A stretch of 64,000 bases of DNA from UA16 sp002292325 (GCA_943788645.1 CALSRC010000010.1:124001-188000); one strand, 5' to 3'; shown: positions 9,401 to 20,600, counted from the stretch's first letter. The notes: generated from the sequence alone by a model not told the origin. Numbers and translations: made by a program.

Positions 9401-10125
9401 ATGGTTTGTGGTGGGACGGGCAATTTGTGGATGCCGATTGGGTCAATGCGGATACCAGCCAATGGGTGTTGAATGGAGCAGCTGGCGACCAAATTCCCTG
9501 GCAGTTAAATCAGTTAGAACACGGTTGCACGACTGGGTCAGAAGCTGTACCACCGGCCTACAGTCCGGTCAGTGCAGGGTTTTCAGTCAATCCGGGCACG
9601 GAATGCATTGCATGGGATTTCTTGCCATTGCAACTGATTGATTACAGCCAATTTGCGACGTCGGGTTGGTGGAGAATCGCGGAATCGACGATCAATGGCG
9701 CAGGAACAGAAGTCTGGGGAGCTCCGTATACCGGAAATTCGACCCCCACCTGGATGCCAGAGCAGCCTGGAGAGTACACTGCATTCCTTCAGATTGAAAA
9801 CGAGGGAGGGTGCATTTCAACCGACACGGCACACATTTGCATTCACGCTCCTGTCAATTGGTTCTTGGCCGATCAATTCTCACCCAATGGAGATCTTTTG
9901 AACGACATGCTGGTCGTACGCTCCGAGCCCTTGGACGATTTTGAAATGACGGTTTACAACCGCTGGGGAGAATTGGTTTGGCAATCCAATGATCCAGCGA
10001 ATGGATGGGATGGCCAATGGCGAAACCGGCCTGCACCTTCCGCAGTCTATGCTGTGAAATTAATTCTTGACTTTCAAGATGGAACGCGAATCAAAGCAAT
10101 GCAACATGTCACGCTTGTTCGTTGA
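6484..10125 (+). CDS. Large secreted adhesin-like protein with CUB domain and T9SS type-B C-terminal domain
   Basis: 1213 residues. A signal peptide (MKRLLLFAVCCAMAIPTGWSQ) precedes a CUB-like domain at about 35-140 (CIEEDFDFLTVWDGLAGSGN, FTSDNSLNLCGFELEW). A long array of beta-rich, Trp/Gly/Cys-rich modules follows; motifs such as GGSWTGPGI and GGWWNGSGV recur. The last ~90 residues (DQFSPNGDLLNDM .. VYNRWGELVWQS .. YAVKLIL) are a type-B/CHU_C T9SS sorting domain, so the protein should be exported by T9SS to the surface or medium. ATG 6484 overlaps the previous stop. The next gene is PorP/SprF-like, the usual partner of type-B cargo, and overlaps this gene by 20 bases. Confidence 0.85.
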   Translation: MKRLLLFAVCCAMAIPTGWSQAEYVMDNLVVSDCTGQLVDSGDGEEYSSNENIVFAVELESGIPILVNFLSSVCIEEDFDFLTVWDGLAGSGNLLATITGTGFVPASLTANSGTVTFVFTSDNSLNLCGFELEWIGQAPVPVPPSIVPEAWPDCGATSLTFLFNEPVGCADVALDSLEVLAGPEEAWNIADAVLNCDGDSAVGLTVPFTEAMTGNCSWELMVPLGMRDACDSLHVFEVPFSASLAACPIQGTWTIEGTECIGECVNVFWQPAGCLEHLIQWSVGSTGTPIPSNELPDGVAAGISVCFQDADSVTLELMVEQPLNGLNETLMIAVAAQSIVFGSLLEEPICSASGDVELIVNPSGGTWDGPTYLEDETWWLDAGTAGISAASNGTNPPVQPLTYTTAEGCTLDTVISMQYVEAGLDLSTCLGGDPVALMGASNLPATWLGYSTPAGLFTPDSMGVFELIYASGGCADTIEVEVVPDQPPVDLGNICQTAGWQQFPAMNAIGYWTGPGANEEGFEPESIAPGPTTWLYQLVGCNQLAEANILAIDIGVESFTSCPEQAPFFPAPDAAPVGGSWTGPGIATNGWFNPGNAPEGWGQTLVYTASNGCPDTLIAHNITTDVASVFETCDGAPSVDLHDATISAVPWCGTWNGDWPGAGITPVVAGAGSSVGLSVSSWCDWSLHPDEVPPGLYTLTFTANTCSDALQLEVFPSELNLEPVVVCSDAEPLDLADEDWPMGGWWNGSGVNGTTGVLTPSAATSGWQDVSWTAPGGCVDDVQVNVEAWQQAAFNGLESIWCYQDQAWDPNLFPATGTSWTLDDEPMTDLWISSLDTGLHTLTIQWNGAACLSEDTVTFAMLPPLSVSLSVNDSTLCPGTATTAQAEAWGGRLPDVLPTWSWSNDGFEIATTTYVSDSSGYLVVTAMDGCSDPVQDSVWIEAIPAAVYALELGDTLCFGAPSSVLFTSSTPGYGLWWDGQFVDADWVNADTSQWVLNGAAGDQIPWQLNQLEHGCTTGSEAVPPAYSPVSAGFSVNPGTECIAWDFLPLQLIDYSQFATSGWWRIAESTINGAGTEVWGAPYTGNSTPTWMPEQPGEYTAFLQIENEGGCISTDTAHICIHAPVNWFLADQFSPNGDLLNDMLVVRSEPLDDFEMTVYNRWGELVWQSNDPANGWDGQWRNRPAPSAVYAVKLILDFQDGTRIKAMQHVTLVR

Positions 10126-11104
10126 TCTTCGGCATGGAGCATTGGCCCTGCTCCTCTCGTTTTGCTCATTGAGCATGCAAGGACAAGATGCGCTTTCGTG
10201 CCTGATTCCAGCGCGTTGGTCTGCTGGACAAGCGGTCTCTGCTCGCGCATTGAGTGGATTTCAGCAATCCCTCCTTCCCAAACTCACGGTAGATTTATCG
10301 CACCGAAACATCGATTTGGGATTGGTCAACAGTCCCTTCCAGACCTCGCGGTTGCATCTAACATATGCCATCCCTGAGCGATCTGGAGGAGGGGAAGCCG
10401 GATGGACAGGACAATTGGAGGACGACCGAGAAGGCGAGTCATTGCAACGGCTTCGCATCGTGGCTGGGGCTTACAAGAAGGTTCGATTGGCGAAGAATCG
10501 TTTCTTTTCAGCCGCCCTTCACTTGGGATATGGCCGGAGAACCTGGCGAAACAACGGGATATGGGACAGTCAATACCTGTTAAATCCCGTTGCACCTGAG
10601 TTGGCGGAGTCAGGCGAATCCTCTGCCATGGGCGCAGTGAATTACCTGGAAACTGGAATCGAACTGGGCTACCAAACCCTTCAATTCTCTGCCGTCTATC
10701 GTGCGCTGCATGCCCCTGTTAACCAAGGTTTTTTTCGATACTCCACGGATCCTTTTGCTCTGCGGCATACCGTCTTGCTCAGCCGACAGCAAGAAATTCG
10801 AGGGATGAGTTTTCCCTTGCGCAACTTGAGTTGGCTGGAGATGGAGCGGCAAGCTGGCGCTCAGCTCTTGTCCATCGGAACGATGTTGACGATGTCCATC
10901 GGTGAAGATTCAAAATTCACCGAACTCAAATCAGCAACGCACATCGGACTGGGTGCGATTTACAGAAGTACTGGACAACTTGCACCGGTGGTTTCCTGTC
11001 AATTCGAACGCAATTGGACCTGCTGGATCGCCCCCGAAATGGCCGTCGGGCTGACTTCCATTCGGTCAGGGTGGAATGCCGGGATGCGGGTGCACCTGAA
11101 CTGA
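10106..11104 (+). CDS. PorP/SprF-like T9SS outer-membrane protein
   Basis: 332 residues, with a signal peptide ending near SMQGQDA and then alternating beta-strand sequence typical of an outer-membrane barrel. The segment order resembles PorP/SprF: an N-terminal region with a short conserved loop, then strands such as LRIVAGAYKKVRLAKNRFFSAALHLGYG. Many PorP/SprF paralogues are encoded directly after a CHU_C-type cargo and help anchor or export it, and that is the arrangement here. The ATG at 10106 overlaps the end of the cargo gene by 20 bases. It is the last gene of the operon. Family assignment is by pattern and context, because the usual QDPQFSQ motif is not obvious. Confidence 0.6.
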   Translation: MSRLFVDLRHGALALLLSFCSLSMQGQDALSCLIPARWSAGQAVSARALSGFQQSLLPKLTVDLSHRNIDLGLVNSPFQTSRLHLTYAIPERSGGGEAGWTGQLEDDREGESLQRLRIVAGAYKKVRLAKNRFFSAALHLGYGRRTWRNNGIWDSQYLLNPVAPELAESGESSAMGAVNYLETGIELGYQTLQFSAVYRALHAPVNQGFFRYSTDPFALRHTVLLSRQQEIRGMSFPLRNLSWLEMERQAGAQLLSIGTMLTMSIGEDSKFTELKSATHIGLGAIYRSTGQLAPVVSCQFERNWTCWIAPEMAVGLTSIRSGWNAGMRVHLN

Positions 11105-11128
11105 CGTACGTGAATTTGTTCGATTTTA

Positions 11129-13501
11129 CTATCGTTCAATTGGACGGATGAATGAACGTGCTATTTTGTTTGCCGCTATGTCTTCCCGATCCATACGCTG
11201 CTTGCGGAATTGACCTGAATGGTACAGTGCCGCTTGATTGGCGTAGTAAGGACTAAACACATTACCCGATTGGCCCGTTGGCAAAATACTCTCTGACGCT
11301 GCTACGTCCTCAAAGTCGATGCCAATGCGCATGGAAGCACCGGAAAAAACCTCGTAATCTACTGCCTCTTTGAGCTTGAACTCATACTTGTTGAGTGCAT
11401 CCTTCGCGGCAGGCAAAGGAAACGGTCCCACATTCAGCCAATCACCTAACAGCGGAACATCCGTCATCGCATGGCGGTGGGTCACCTTGTGCAGTCGCCC
11501 ATAACGCCATTCAGCAGGATCCGTGCCAAGCGTCAATGAAAGATCTTCTCGTGCTTCCTCCCATGCGACCGCTACAACATCGGCGGCCGTTTCAACTTCT
11601 TCTGTATTTACATCGTCCCACCAAGGTGAATTCACGTTGGCAAGCAGCCGGGGAAATGTGTTTTCGCTCACAATGGTCTTGTGCCACGATTCAAACTTGT
11701 CAGCAGCCGACCCATCTGAGGCAGCTCGCTCAAATTCGTCGAACATAGCCCCCTTAATTGTTCGGTACATCCACCGATAATATAAGGTCGGCTCCATGTC
11801 ATCCACTCCATGTGAACCGTCCCAGTTTTCCAATTCCACGGCTTCTATCCCGCTGCTTCGCGCCAAGGCCACCAGTGCCGCAGCATTCTCCTGATATACC
11901 AACGAACGATCGTTCAACTGCAACTGCTGCGATTTTGAAACGGTCCAATCGTTCTTAGGTTCGGAAAGGGCATTGAAAATTCCGGCTGCACGGGTATTTC
12001 CTGAGTAATAATGACCGGGGTAGCGGATGCTATCGAAAGTCGGCTCAGGGGCGTTGTTTGCTGAATAGACAAAGCCGCGTGCCGGATTGACGAGCTGTGG
12101 ATTGACATCAAACGCGTGCCATCCGATTGGATCGTTGCTTGGATCTGTGCCATCAATCACGGTTTTAGTGTCCACTTGTTCTGGTCGAATGGGAAGCTTT
12201 GCACAGGCCCACCATCCAATGTCGCCCCGAGCATCACCGTACATTAAGTTGACGCCCGGCGCATGCAGCATGGCCGCATGACGCTGAAACTCTTCGATGC
12301 CAGAACTCCGGGACAACCCATAAAACGCCTCCTGGATTCGGTTTTCGGGATACTGTGTATACGTCCACCACATCGAGACTCCCTCTTCGAGCAATGGCCC
12401 GTGGTGGGTTTTGCGCAATTCAAATGTTACCGGCTCACCGTCCAAGACGTCAATGGTTTCCTCGACTACTTCCAGTGCTCGCCATTCTCCGCCGTGAAGG
12501 TAACGGTCTCCATCGACGGTCTCTCGGTAGAAATCAATGTCATCGTTGACAAACATCGTAATGCCCCAAGCATGATCTCGCGTATGACCTATGGCAGGAA
12601 AAGGCAAGCCGGCCAGATGGTTTCCGTAGTACTCAACTTCGGGTGTCACGATGTGCGCTTCGTACCATACAGACGGCGAAGCGTAGGCCATATGGGCATC
12701 GTTGCAAAACACCACATGACCCGAAGCAGTTTTATCGGGCGCTATCACCCAAGCATTGGATCCCAACCACTGGGGAACCGGCCGCAATGCATCCAGCTCG
12801 TGCGCGCGAGAAGCCAGCCCTGAAATGTCTGAAATCACCGAGTCTTTGTCCGCAGGAATCCGGGTAAATCCAGCTTGATCGACCGCCAAATCTGCCCAAT
12901 ATCCAGTTTCGAGTTCATGCTTCATCCAATCCAAGATGGGTTCCGTCTTCAAGTGGATAGCAAACGAGTATGCCATGAATCCCGTAGAACAAAAAACATC
13001 CCTCACTGTGAACATTCGCGGGTCCTCCCCTACCAAAAGGTACTCCAATGAACGGCGATCTTCAGCAATGAAGGAATTGATTCCTTCCAAATAACGATTC
13101 ATGGCTAATTGAATGTGATCGGGCGCAGACAACTCAAATTCAATCGCCGTGCGAATGGCCGCCTCCCGCATTCCGAGCGTGCGCAGATAGGTGTCATTTT
13201 CAACCATGTCAGCACCCAATAAGGCCGACAATTCGCCGGCTCCGGCTCGGCGGAGCAAGTCCATTTGCCACAAGCGTTCTGAAGCATGTACATAGCCCAA
13301 TGCGAACATCGCATCCGCTTCCGATGCAGCATAAATGTGCGGTACAGCCATGTCATCGAATACAATTTCGACTTCACCCTCTACCGAATCCGTATTATGC
13401 TCAAAGGCATATTCGGGTGCGCATTCGCGGGCGATGAACACTCCAAAACAAATAGCGATCAAAGCCAGCAAAGTACCTGCTGCAATCAGTGTGTTTTTCA
13501 T
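11129..13501 (-). CDS. Penicillin acylase (penicillin amidase) family protein
   Basis: A 790-residue N-terminal nucleophile hydrolase precursor. A hydrophobic N-terminus (TLIAAGTLLALIAICFGVF) directs export. The alpha-chain motifs VPHIYAASEADAMFALGYVH and QMDLLRRAGAGELSALLG are clear. The autoprocessing site and new N-terminal Ser lie at GSNAWV (Ser248), followed by SGHVVFCNDAHMAY. Family members hydrolyse amide bonds of penicillins, acyl-homoserine lactones or other N-acyl amino compounds in the periplasm; the substrate is not predictable here. It is convergent with the barrel gene and divergent from the TerB-like gene. Confidence 0.92.
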   Translation of the reverse strand: MKNTLIAAGTLLALIAICFGVFIARECAPEYAFEHNTDSVEGEVEIVFDDMAVPHIYAASEADAMFALGYVHASERLWQMDLLRRAGAGELSALLGADMVENDTYLRTLGMREAAIRTAIEFELSAPDHIQLAMNRYLEGINSFIAEDRRSLEYLLVGEDPRMFTVRDVFCSTGFMAYSFAIHLKTEPILDWMKHELETGYWADLAVDQAGFTRIPADKDSVISDISGLASRAHELDALRPVPQWLGSNAWVIAPDKTASGHVVFCNDAHMAYASPSVWYEAHIVTPEVEYYGNHLAGLPFPAIGHTRDHAWGITMFVNDDIDFYRETVDGDRYLHGGEWRALEVVEETIDVLDGEPVTFELRKTHHGPLLEEGVSMWWTYTQYPENRIQEAFYGLSRSSGIEEFQRHAAMLHAPGVNLMYGDARGDIGWWACAKLPIRPEQVDTKTVIDGTDPSNDPIGWHAFDVNPQLVNPARGFVYSANNAPEPTFDSIRYPGHYYSGNTRAAGIFNALSEPKNDWTVSKSQQLQLNDRSLVYQENAAALVALARSSGIEAVELENWDGSHGVDDMEPTLYYRWMYRTIKGAMFDEFERAASDGSAADKFESWHKTIVSENTFPRLLANVNSPWWDDVNTEEVETAADVVAVAWEEAREDLSLTLGTDPAEWRYGRLHKVTHRHAMTDVPLLGDWLNVGPFPLPAAKDALNKYEFKLKEAVDYEVFSGASMRIGIDFEDVAASESILPTGQSGNVFSPYYANQAALYHSGQFRKQRMDREDIAANKIARSFIRPIER

Positions 13502-13556
13502 GGATGCATTGCCTTTGCTGCAAGGTAAGCTAACACTTCGTCTCGCAAAAGCACCG

Positions 13557-13574
13557 TTGTTCTTGAAAGAACAA
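13557..13574. promoter_or_regulatory. Inverted repeat in a divergent intergenic region
   Basis: TTGTTCTT-GA-AAGAACAA has perfect 8-base arms and a 2-base centre. It lies in the ~130-base gap between the divergent penicillin acylase and TerB-like genes, a position suited to an operator. No regulator gene is adjacent, so binding is only a possibility. Confidence 0.3.
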
Positions 13575-13634
13575 AAAACTGAGTTCCATCAAAATTTTTA
13601 ACTTGCCGAACGAGATAACAAAACCAATACAAAA

Positions 13635-14042
13635 ATGCAGAATATAAATATGTGGATCGGCGTCGGTTTAATAGCCTTAATTTCAATTGGTTGGGGCGTG
13701 TACATATGGCAGAGCAGTTATCGGTACAAGCTCACTTGGAAGAAGATGAGCCAAGAAATGAAGGAGGCTTCCGCTCGATTGATGATCGAGTTGATCAAAG
13801 CGGATGGCGTCGCATCCATGGCTGAAAGGAGCGTGATTGACTTCATTCCATCAGCGGTTATGCAAAAAGCATCGAAAAAATCCTTTGCAGAAGCCTTGGA
13901 GACTGTGGCAAACAGCGGTTCAACAATGGAGAAAAAATCAATTGTCACAATTGGCAATTGGATTGTGAAAGCAGATGATCACGAAGCTGCAAAAGAAAAG
14001 GAAGCATTGAAATCCATCAAAACCAAATTAGATATTGATTGA
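13635..14042 (+). CDS. Membrane-anchored TerB-like small protein
   Basis: 135 residues. One N-terminal membrane helix (MWIGVGLIALISIGWGVYIW) is followed by a soluble helical domain. LMIELIKADGVASMAERSVI resembles the TerB/DjlA-type helix pair with its x-x-ADG-x-x-S-x-x-E-R signature, which in relatives binds metal. The domain is short (~90 residues) and no tellurite-resistance genes are near, so the name reflects fold similarity only. It is followed after 26 bases by a GyrI-like gene on the same strand. Confidence 0.55.
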   Translation: MQNINMWIGVGLIALISIGWGVYIWQSSYRYKLTWKKMSQEMKEASARLMIELIKADGVASMAERSVIDFIPSAVMQKASKKSFAEALETVANSGSTMEKKSIVTIGNWIVKADDHEAAKEKEALKSIKTKLDID

Positions 14043-14068
14043 TACCCAATACGAATCACTCTCTTACA

Positions 14069-14590
14069 ATGAGAAAGGTATTAATCACCTTAAGTGCAGT
14101 TGTACTTTGTGCATTTGGCTACCTCAGCTCACAAGGTCTTTGGCAATCAGTTGATGTACAGCAAGGCAAACAAGGCGGATTCATCCTCCTTGGCATGGAC
14201 CACACTGGACCGTATACTTCCATCGGTGATGCATTTCAAGAACTGAGTGAATTGTACCCCACGGGAGAATTCACAGGGGTATACTTCGACAACCCGGATA
14301 GCATACCTGCAAACGAACTGCGCTCCTTTGCCGGCTTAAAAGTTTCGGCGGCAGAGGGTTTAGAGGAAATGGGCAGAAACCACCATTTACGCATGCACAA
14401 CATCGAAGAGCGACCATCGCATTTCGTAGACTGGAAATGCAATCAAAATACCGTAGGCATCCTTCTCGGCACCATGAAGGCTTATCCAGCACTCGGGCTG
14501 GCCAGCGAGGCCACAGGATGGACGGGCAACGCTGTCATTGCCTTCGAAGAATACACCGATACAGGCGTTCGGTATGTCATGCAGCATTGA
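14069..14590 (+). CDS. GyrI-like (effector-binding fold) exported or anchored protein
   Basis: About 173 residues. A hydrophobic N-terminus (KVLITLSAVVLCAFGYLSS) precedes a soluble domain. GPYTSIGDAFQELSELYP and VYFDNPDSIPANELRSFAGL match the GyrI-like/SOUL-type effector-binding fold seen in AraC-type regulators and TEX264-like proteins. It carries no DNA-binding part, so it probably binds a small ligand in the envelope. ATG 14069 is preferred over an in-frame TTG at 14039 because it gives a compact signal or anchor. Confidence 0.65.
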   Translation: MRKVLITLSAVVLCAFGYLSSQGLWQSVDVQQGKQGGFILLGMDHTGPYTSIGDAFQELSELYPTGEFTGVYFDNPDSIPANELRSFAGLKVSAAEGLEEMGRNHHLRMHNIEERPSHFVDWKCNQNTVGILLGTMKAYPALGLASEATGWTGNAVIAFEEYTDTGVRYVMQH

Positions 14591-14634
14591 AACCTAAGCG
14601 GTCCCTTCGCCCCAACCGAGTCCGATCAATTCTC

Positions 14635-17600
14635 TTACTGAATCAACACGTGAGCCACACCACGCTGATCTGCATTCAGCACAACCAATTGGTAAAAACC
14701 AGGTGCCAACCCACTGACGTCGAGTGGCATAACCTCTTGGATGTTGTGTGCCTCAGCTGCGATTTGCCGACCGGCTGCATCATACAAAACTACAGAGGTC
14801 AAACCACCCCATCCCGCTGCGGCGATCCACAGTGTTTCAGAAGTCGGATTCGGGTATAGCTTGAATTGCAGTGCTGGAATCTCCCCCAAGTTGGTCGTCG
14901 CACCGATTTCCACTTGGAGCTCTTGGGTGCATCCATTTTCATCCGTCACTGTAATCGTATAAAGGCCAGCGAACAAGTCCGTCAGGTCCTCTTGATCCGA
15001 TGTGAAGTTGTCTGGGCCCGTCCAAGCAATCGCGTACGGTCCCTCACCACCCGTTATCGTCACGTCAATTGATCCTGTCGCAGCACCATCGATTTCATCA
15101 GTGGTCGCGTCTTCTGCAATCTCGATGTCGCAGTAATAGCAGCTGCCATCGTCTTCGGTCGCATCGGCGTTGTAGTTCTCTGCTTCGGGATCTGTGCAGC
15201 CCGCGACTTCTAGTTCATCGCATATGCCGTCACCATCCGCATCGTTCAGGCAGTTGCCGTCGCAATCGTAGAATTCTTCGGCGTACGTACACGATTCGTC
15301 ATCGTCGGTTGCGGTCGCATCGTAGTTGCAGGCCATCTCGTCTGTGCAGCCCGCGACTTCCAATTCATCGCATATGCCGTCACCATCCGCATCGTTCAGG
15401 CAGTTGCCGTCGCAATCGTAGAATTCTTCGGCGTACGTGCACGATTCGTCATCGTCCGTTGCGGTCGCATCGTAGTTGCAGGCCATCTCGTCTGTGCAGC
15501 CTGCGACTTCCAATTCATCGCATATGCCGTCACCATCCGCATCGTTGAGGCAGGTTCCACTGCAATCGTAGAATTCTTCGGCGTACGTGCACGATTCGTC
15601 ATCGTCGGTTGCGGTCGCATCGTAGTTGCAGGCCATCTCGTCTGTGCAGCCCGCGACTTCCAATTCATCGCATATGCCGTCACCATCCGCATCGTTGAGG
15701 CAGGTTCCACTGCAATCGTAGAATTCTTCGGCGTACGTGCACGATTCGTCATCGTCGGTTGCGGTCGCATCGTAGTTGCAGGCCATCTCGTCTGTGCAGC
15801 CCGCGACTTCCAATTCATCGCATATGCCGTCACCATCCGCATCGTTGAGGCAGGTTCCACTGCAATCGTAGAATTCTTCAGCGTAGATGCAAGAACCATC
15901 ATCATCCGTCGCACCGGCGTCGTAGTTGCAAGCCATCGCATCTGTGCAACCGCCCAGCTCCAGTTCGTCGCAAATGCCATCGCCATCGCCGTCGTTGAGG
16001 CAGTTACCGTTGCAGTCGTAAAATTCTTCAGCAAACGTGCAGGAGCCGTCATTGTCCGTGGCTGTTCCGTCATAATTGCAAGCTGCAGCTTCTGTGCAAC
16101 CGCCCATCTCAAGCTCGTCGCAGATTCCATCTCCATCTGCATCATTGAGGCAATTGCCATCGCAATCGTAATTTTCTTCAGCGAAAGAGCAGGAGCCATC
16201 ATTGTCAGTCGCCGCCGCGTTGTAATTACACGCCGTCTCATCCGTGCAGCCCGTCAATTCTAATTCGTCACACACCCCATCGTTATCAATGTCATTGACA
16301 CAGTTCCCGTCGCAATCGTAATTTTCTTCAAGGTATGTGCAGGAGCCGTCATCATCTGTCGTCGAAGCATCATAATTGCAGGCCGTTGAATCCGTGCAGC
16401 CCGCTGTCTCAAATTCGTCACATACCCCGTCGGCGTCGGTGTCATTGATGCAGTTGCCATCGCAGTCGTAGCCGTCCTGAGCGTATTCGCATTGGTCGTT
16501 GTCCGCGACATTGGCATTGGGGTCATAATTGCAGGCCGAAATGACGTTACATCCGATGAATTCACAGGACCCGTCCTCCTGTGTTGCCGCTGGGTCGTAG
16601 TTATCAGCTGAAGCATCGGTACAACCTTGGCAAGAGATGTAATCACAAGTTCCAGCGATGGTAGCCGTTGGGTCGTAGTCGCAGGCCGCTTCATTCATGC
16701 ATCCTTCGCATGAAGTGAAGTCACAGCTCGCATCGTACGTTGTTGCGGCTGGATCGTAGTTGCAAGCTGAAGCCAAAGTGCAGCCCAAAATTTCACAGGT
16801 TCCGTCATCGTATAACGCTGCAGGATCGTAATTGTCTGCGGAAGCGTCGGTGCAACCGTAGCAACTGGTGTAATCGCATGTTCCATCCTCCGTGGTAGCT
16901 TCTGGGTTGTAATTGCAAGCGTTTGAATTGGTACAACCCGACACAGCGCAGCTCACGTAATCGCACGAACCGTCGTTGTAAACAGCCGATGGGTCATAGT
17001 TGCACGCCGTCTCGTCCGTGCATCCAATGCAGCTCTGGTATTCACAGCTTCCGTCATCTTCTGTCGCACCGGCATCGTAATTGCATGCATAGACATCGGT
17101 GCAGCCCGGGTACAAAAGACCCTCTGGGTTGGGTGAGCCCGCCATTCCTTCACAGGGTGGACTAACGCACATGCTGAAAATCAAGAAGTCTGCATCCGGA
17201 TCGTAGTTGCAGGCAAAAACGGGTGATGGAATGATGCATCCACCAACCTGGCAGCTTCCATCATCCTCTGTCGCAAACGGATTGTAACCAGGGCCCGGGG
17301 TTGTACATCCTAAAATCTCCATTTCGTCGCAAACGCCATCTCCGTCCTCATCGTTGAAGCAGTTGCCATCACAGTCTTCAAAAATCGAATTCGGAAAATC
17401 ACACAGTCCAGGGGCATTGATGGTTACCGCAGGATCATAATTGCAGGCTGCCGGATTTCCGCACCCGACAATGATGATGATGCACGTTCCGTTGTCTGAC
17501 GTGGCGTCAGGATTGTAATTCACTGCCTCAGGATCTGTGCAGCCGGGTACTTCATCCGGATCACATACCCCATCTCCATCCTCATCAAATCCTTCCAAGC

Positions 17601-20600
17601 AATTGCCATCGCAATCCAACCAGTACAAATCAGGGTAATCACACGCAGCAGGCACTTGCGCTTCTTCGTCATAATTGCAAGCTGAGGCATCCATGCAACC
17701 TGCACAAGAACTAAAGTCACACGCATCCGAATCTGAGCACGTCACCGCCGCGTCGTAGTTGCATGCTCCCTCAATTCCACAGCCCGCAACACCGTTTCCT
17801 CCGCAGTCACCGCAAGCGTCCAATATCTCGCATGAGCCATCGTCTTCCGTAGCCGTTGCGTCAAAATTACAAGCCGCTGAATCTGTGCAGCCCGACGCCT
17901 CAAACGCATCGCATATGCCATCACCGTCTGCATCGGCCAGGCAATTCCCATCGCAATCATAGCCCGATTCTGGGTAAGAACAAGACCCGTCATTCGACGT
18001 TGCGGCTGGATCAAAGTTGCACGCCGCATCATTGGTACAGCCCTCTATTTCAAGCTCATCGCACACCCCATCACCGTCTGAATCGTTGAGGCATGAGCCG
18101 TTGCAATCGTAAAAATCTTCAGCGAACGAACAAGAACCATCATCCTCCGTAGCTGCAGGATCGTAATTGCATGCTGCTTCGTCGGTGCATCCGTCGTTTA
18201 CCGTGACATCGCCACCAAACGTTCCCGTCCCGTCAAATTCGAAGGTCATTCTCAAATCATTGAAACCACTTCCATTTTCAAAAATCTGAATCGGTAAGGT
18301 GCCGGAGAGTCCGCCCGAAGTTGTGAGCTGCATGATCAATACGCGACCGTTCTCATCGGGTAATCCGTTGGGGGTGCCGTTCAGGACAAACCAGGCGCCT
18401 CCCGTGCTCGTGTTGACCGCAATGTTTTGTCCATCGATGGCTGACCCTGAAGCGAACGCTGCAACGAAGGGCTGCTCCGTGTCTTCCACCGTGCTGATGG
18501 CGACTTGGTCGCCAACGTTTTGGCTTTCAAGGCCAATTGTAATCCAACTATCCGCAGCAATGGTGGGAAATGTCGCGATGAATGCTGGGTTGATGCCGGT
18601 CGCAACTGAAGCACCAAATACATCGTTGTAGAATCCATTTTCCGTCTCGAGCACTAAACCATCCACGTCATTTCCATAGACCGAACTCAAAAAGTCGTCT
18701 GCGTTTACCAAATTAACGTACATGCGGTACGTCGTCTGTCCTGGAACAATGTCCATGGCAAACTCCTCCACCGTGAGGGTGTATGCTCCCCCACAACCAT
18801 CGTAGGTGCACGAACCATCATCATCCGAAGCTCCCGCATCGTAGTTACACGCCGTGTTATCGGTGCAACCTGCCGTCTCAAATTCATCACAAATGCCATC
18901 ACCGTCCGCATCATTGAGGCAGGAACCATCGCAATCATAGCCCGATTCTGCATAAGTGCAAGAACCATCGTCGTCCGTCGCACTCGCTGCGTAATTGCAC
19001 GCCGTGGCATCCGTACATCCTGACGTTTCAAATTCATCGCAAATGCCATCGCCGTCAAAATCGTTCAAGCATGCGCCATCGCAATCGTAAGCCGCTTCAG
19101 GATAGGTGCAAGAGCCATCGTCATCCGTGGCGTCTACATCGTAGTTGCATGCCGCAGCATCTGTGCAGCCAGCCGACTCAAATTCATCGCACACCCCGTC
19201 GCTATCTGCATCATTTAAACACCCACCGTCGCAGTCGTAACCCGATTCAGCATAGGTGCAGGAACCGTCATCTTCCGCCGCATCCGCATCATAGTTGCAC
19301 GCGGTGGAATCGGTGCAGCCGTCATTGGAAGAAACCGCCTCACCAAACGTCCCTACACCGTCAAACTCAAATGTGAACCGCAGGTCATTCGCGCCATTGC
19401 CGTTTTCAAAAACTTGCACCGGCAAGACACCGGAGAGCCCTCCCGAAGTCGTCAGCTGCATGATCAATACGCGACCGTTCTCATCGGGTAATCCGTTGGG
19501 GGTGCCGTTCAGGACAAACCAGGCGCCTCCCGTGCTGGTATTGACCACGATATTCTGCCCATCAATGGCCGATCCAGAGGCAAATGCAGGGACAAAAGGT
19601 TGCGCCGCATCCTCCACCGTGCTGATGGCCACCTGGTCACCGACATTTTGGCTTTCCAAGCCAATCGTGATCCAACTGTCCGCTCCGATGGTTGGAAAAA
19701 AGGAGATGAATGCTGGGTTGATTCCTGTCGCGACAGAAGCTCCCATGGGATCATTGTAAAATCCATTTTCCGTCTCGAGGGATAATGCGTCAACATCGTT
19801 GCCGAATACTGAACTGAGAAAGTCATCGGGGTTGACCAGATTAACGTACATGCGGTAGGTCGTTTGCCCCGGGACTATGTCCATGGCAAACTCCTCTACC
19901 GTAAGGGTGTATGCTTCCTCGCAGCCATCGTATGTGCACGAACCATCATCATCTGTCGCTGCTGCATCGTAATTGCAAGCAGACGCGTCGGTGCATCCTG
20001 CCATTTCAAATTCATCGCAAATGCCGTCGCCGTCTGCATCATTGAGGCAGATCCCGTCGCAATCATAGCCCGATTCTGCATAAGTGCAAGAACCATCGTC
20101 GTCCGTCGCACTCGCTGCGTAGTTGCACGCCGTGGCATCCGTACATCCTGACGTTTCAAATTCATCGCATACGCCATCGTTGTCGGCATCATTAAGGCAT
20201 GTGCCATCGCAATCATAGCCTGATTCGGCAAACGCGCAAGTACCATCGTCGTCCGTTGCATTGACATCGTAATTGCAGGCAGACGCGTCGGTGCAACCCG
20301 CTGTCTCAAATTCATCGCACACGCCATCGCTATCTGCATCGTTCAAACACGCACCGTCGCAATCATAGCCCGATTCAGCATACGAGCAGGAACCGTCATC
20401 TTCCGCCGCATCCGCATCATAGTTGCACGCGGTGGAATCGGTGCAGCCGTCGTTCGATGAAACCGCTTCTCCGAATGTGCCCACTCCATCGAAAGCAAAT
20501 GTGAATCGTAGGTCATTCGCGCCATTGCCGTTTTCAAAGACTTGAACCGGCAGAACACCGGAGAATCCACCGGTAGTTGTGAGTTGCATAATCAATACGC

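Noticed and set aside
15187..15940. Regular repeats suggestive of CRISPR
   Set aside because: The unit is 150 bases, coding throughout, with no unique spacers.
15069..16700. Long open frames on both strands within the giant repeat gene
   Set aside because: They arise from the low-complexity Asp/Cys codon pattern; the translations are Arg/His/Met-rich repeats without start context or domains.
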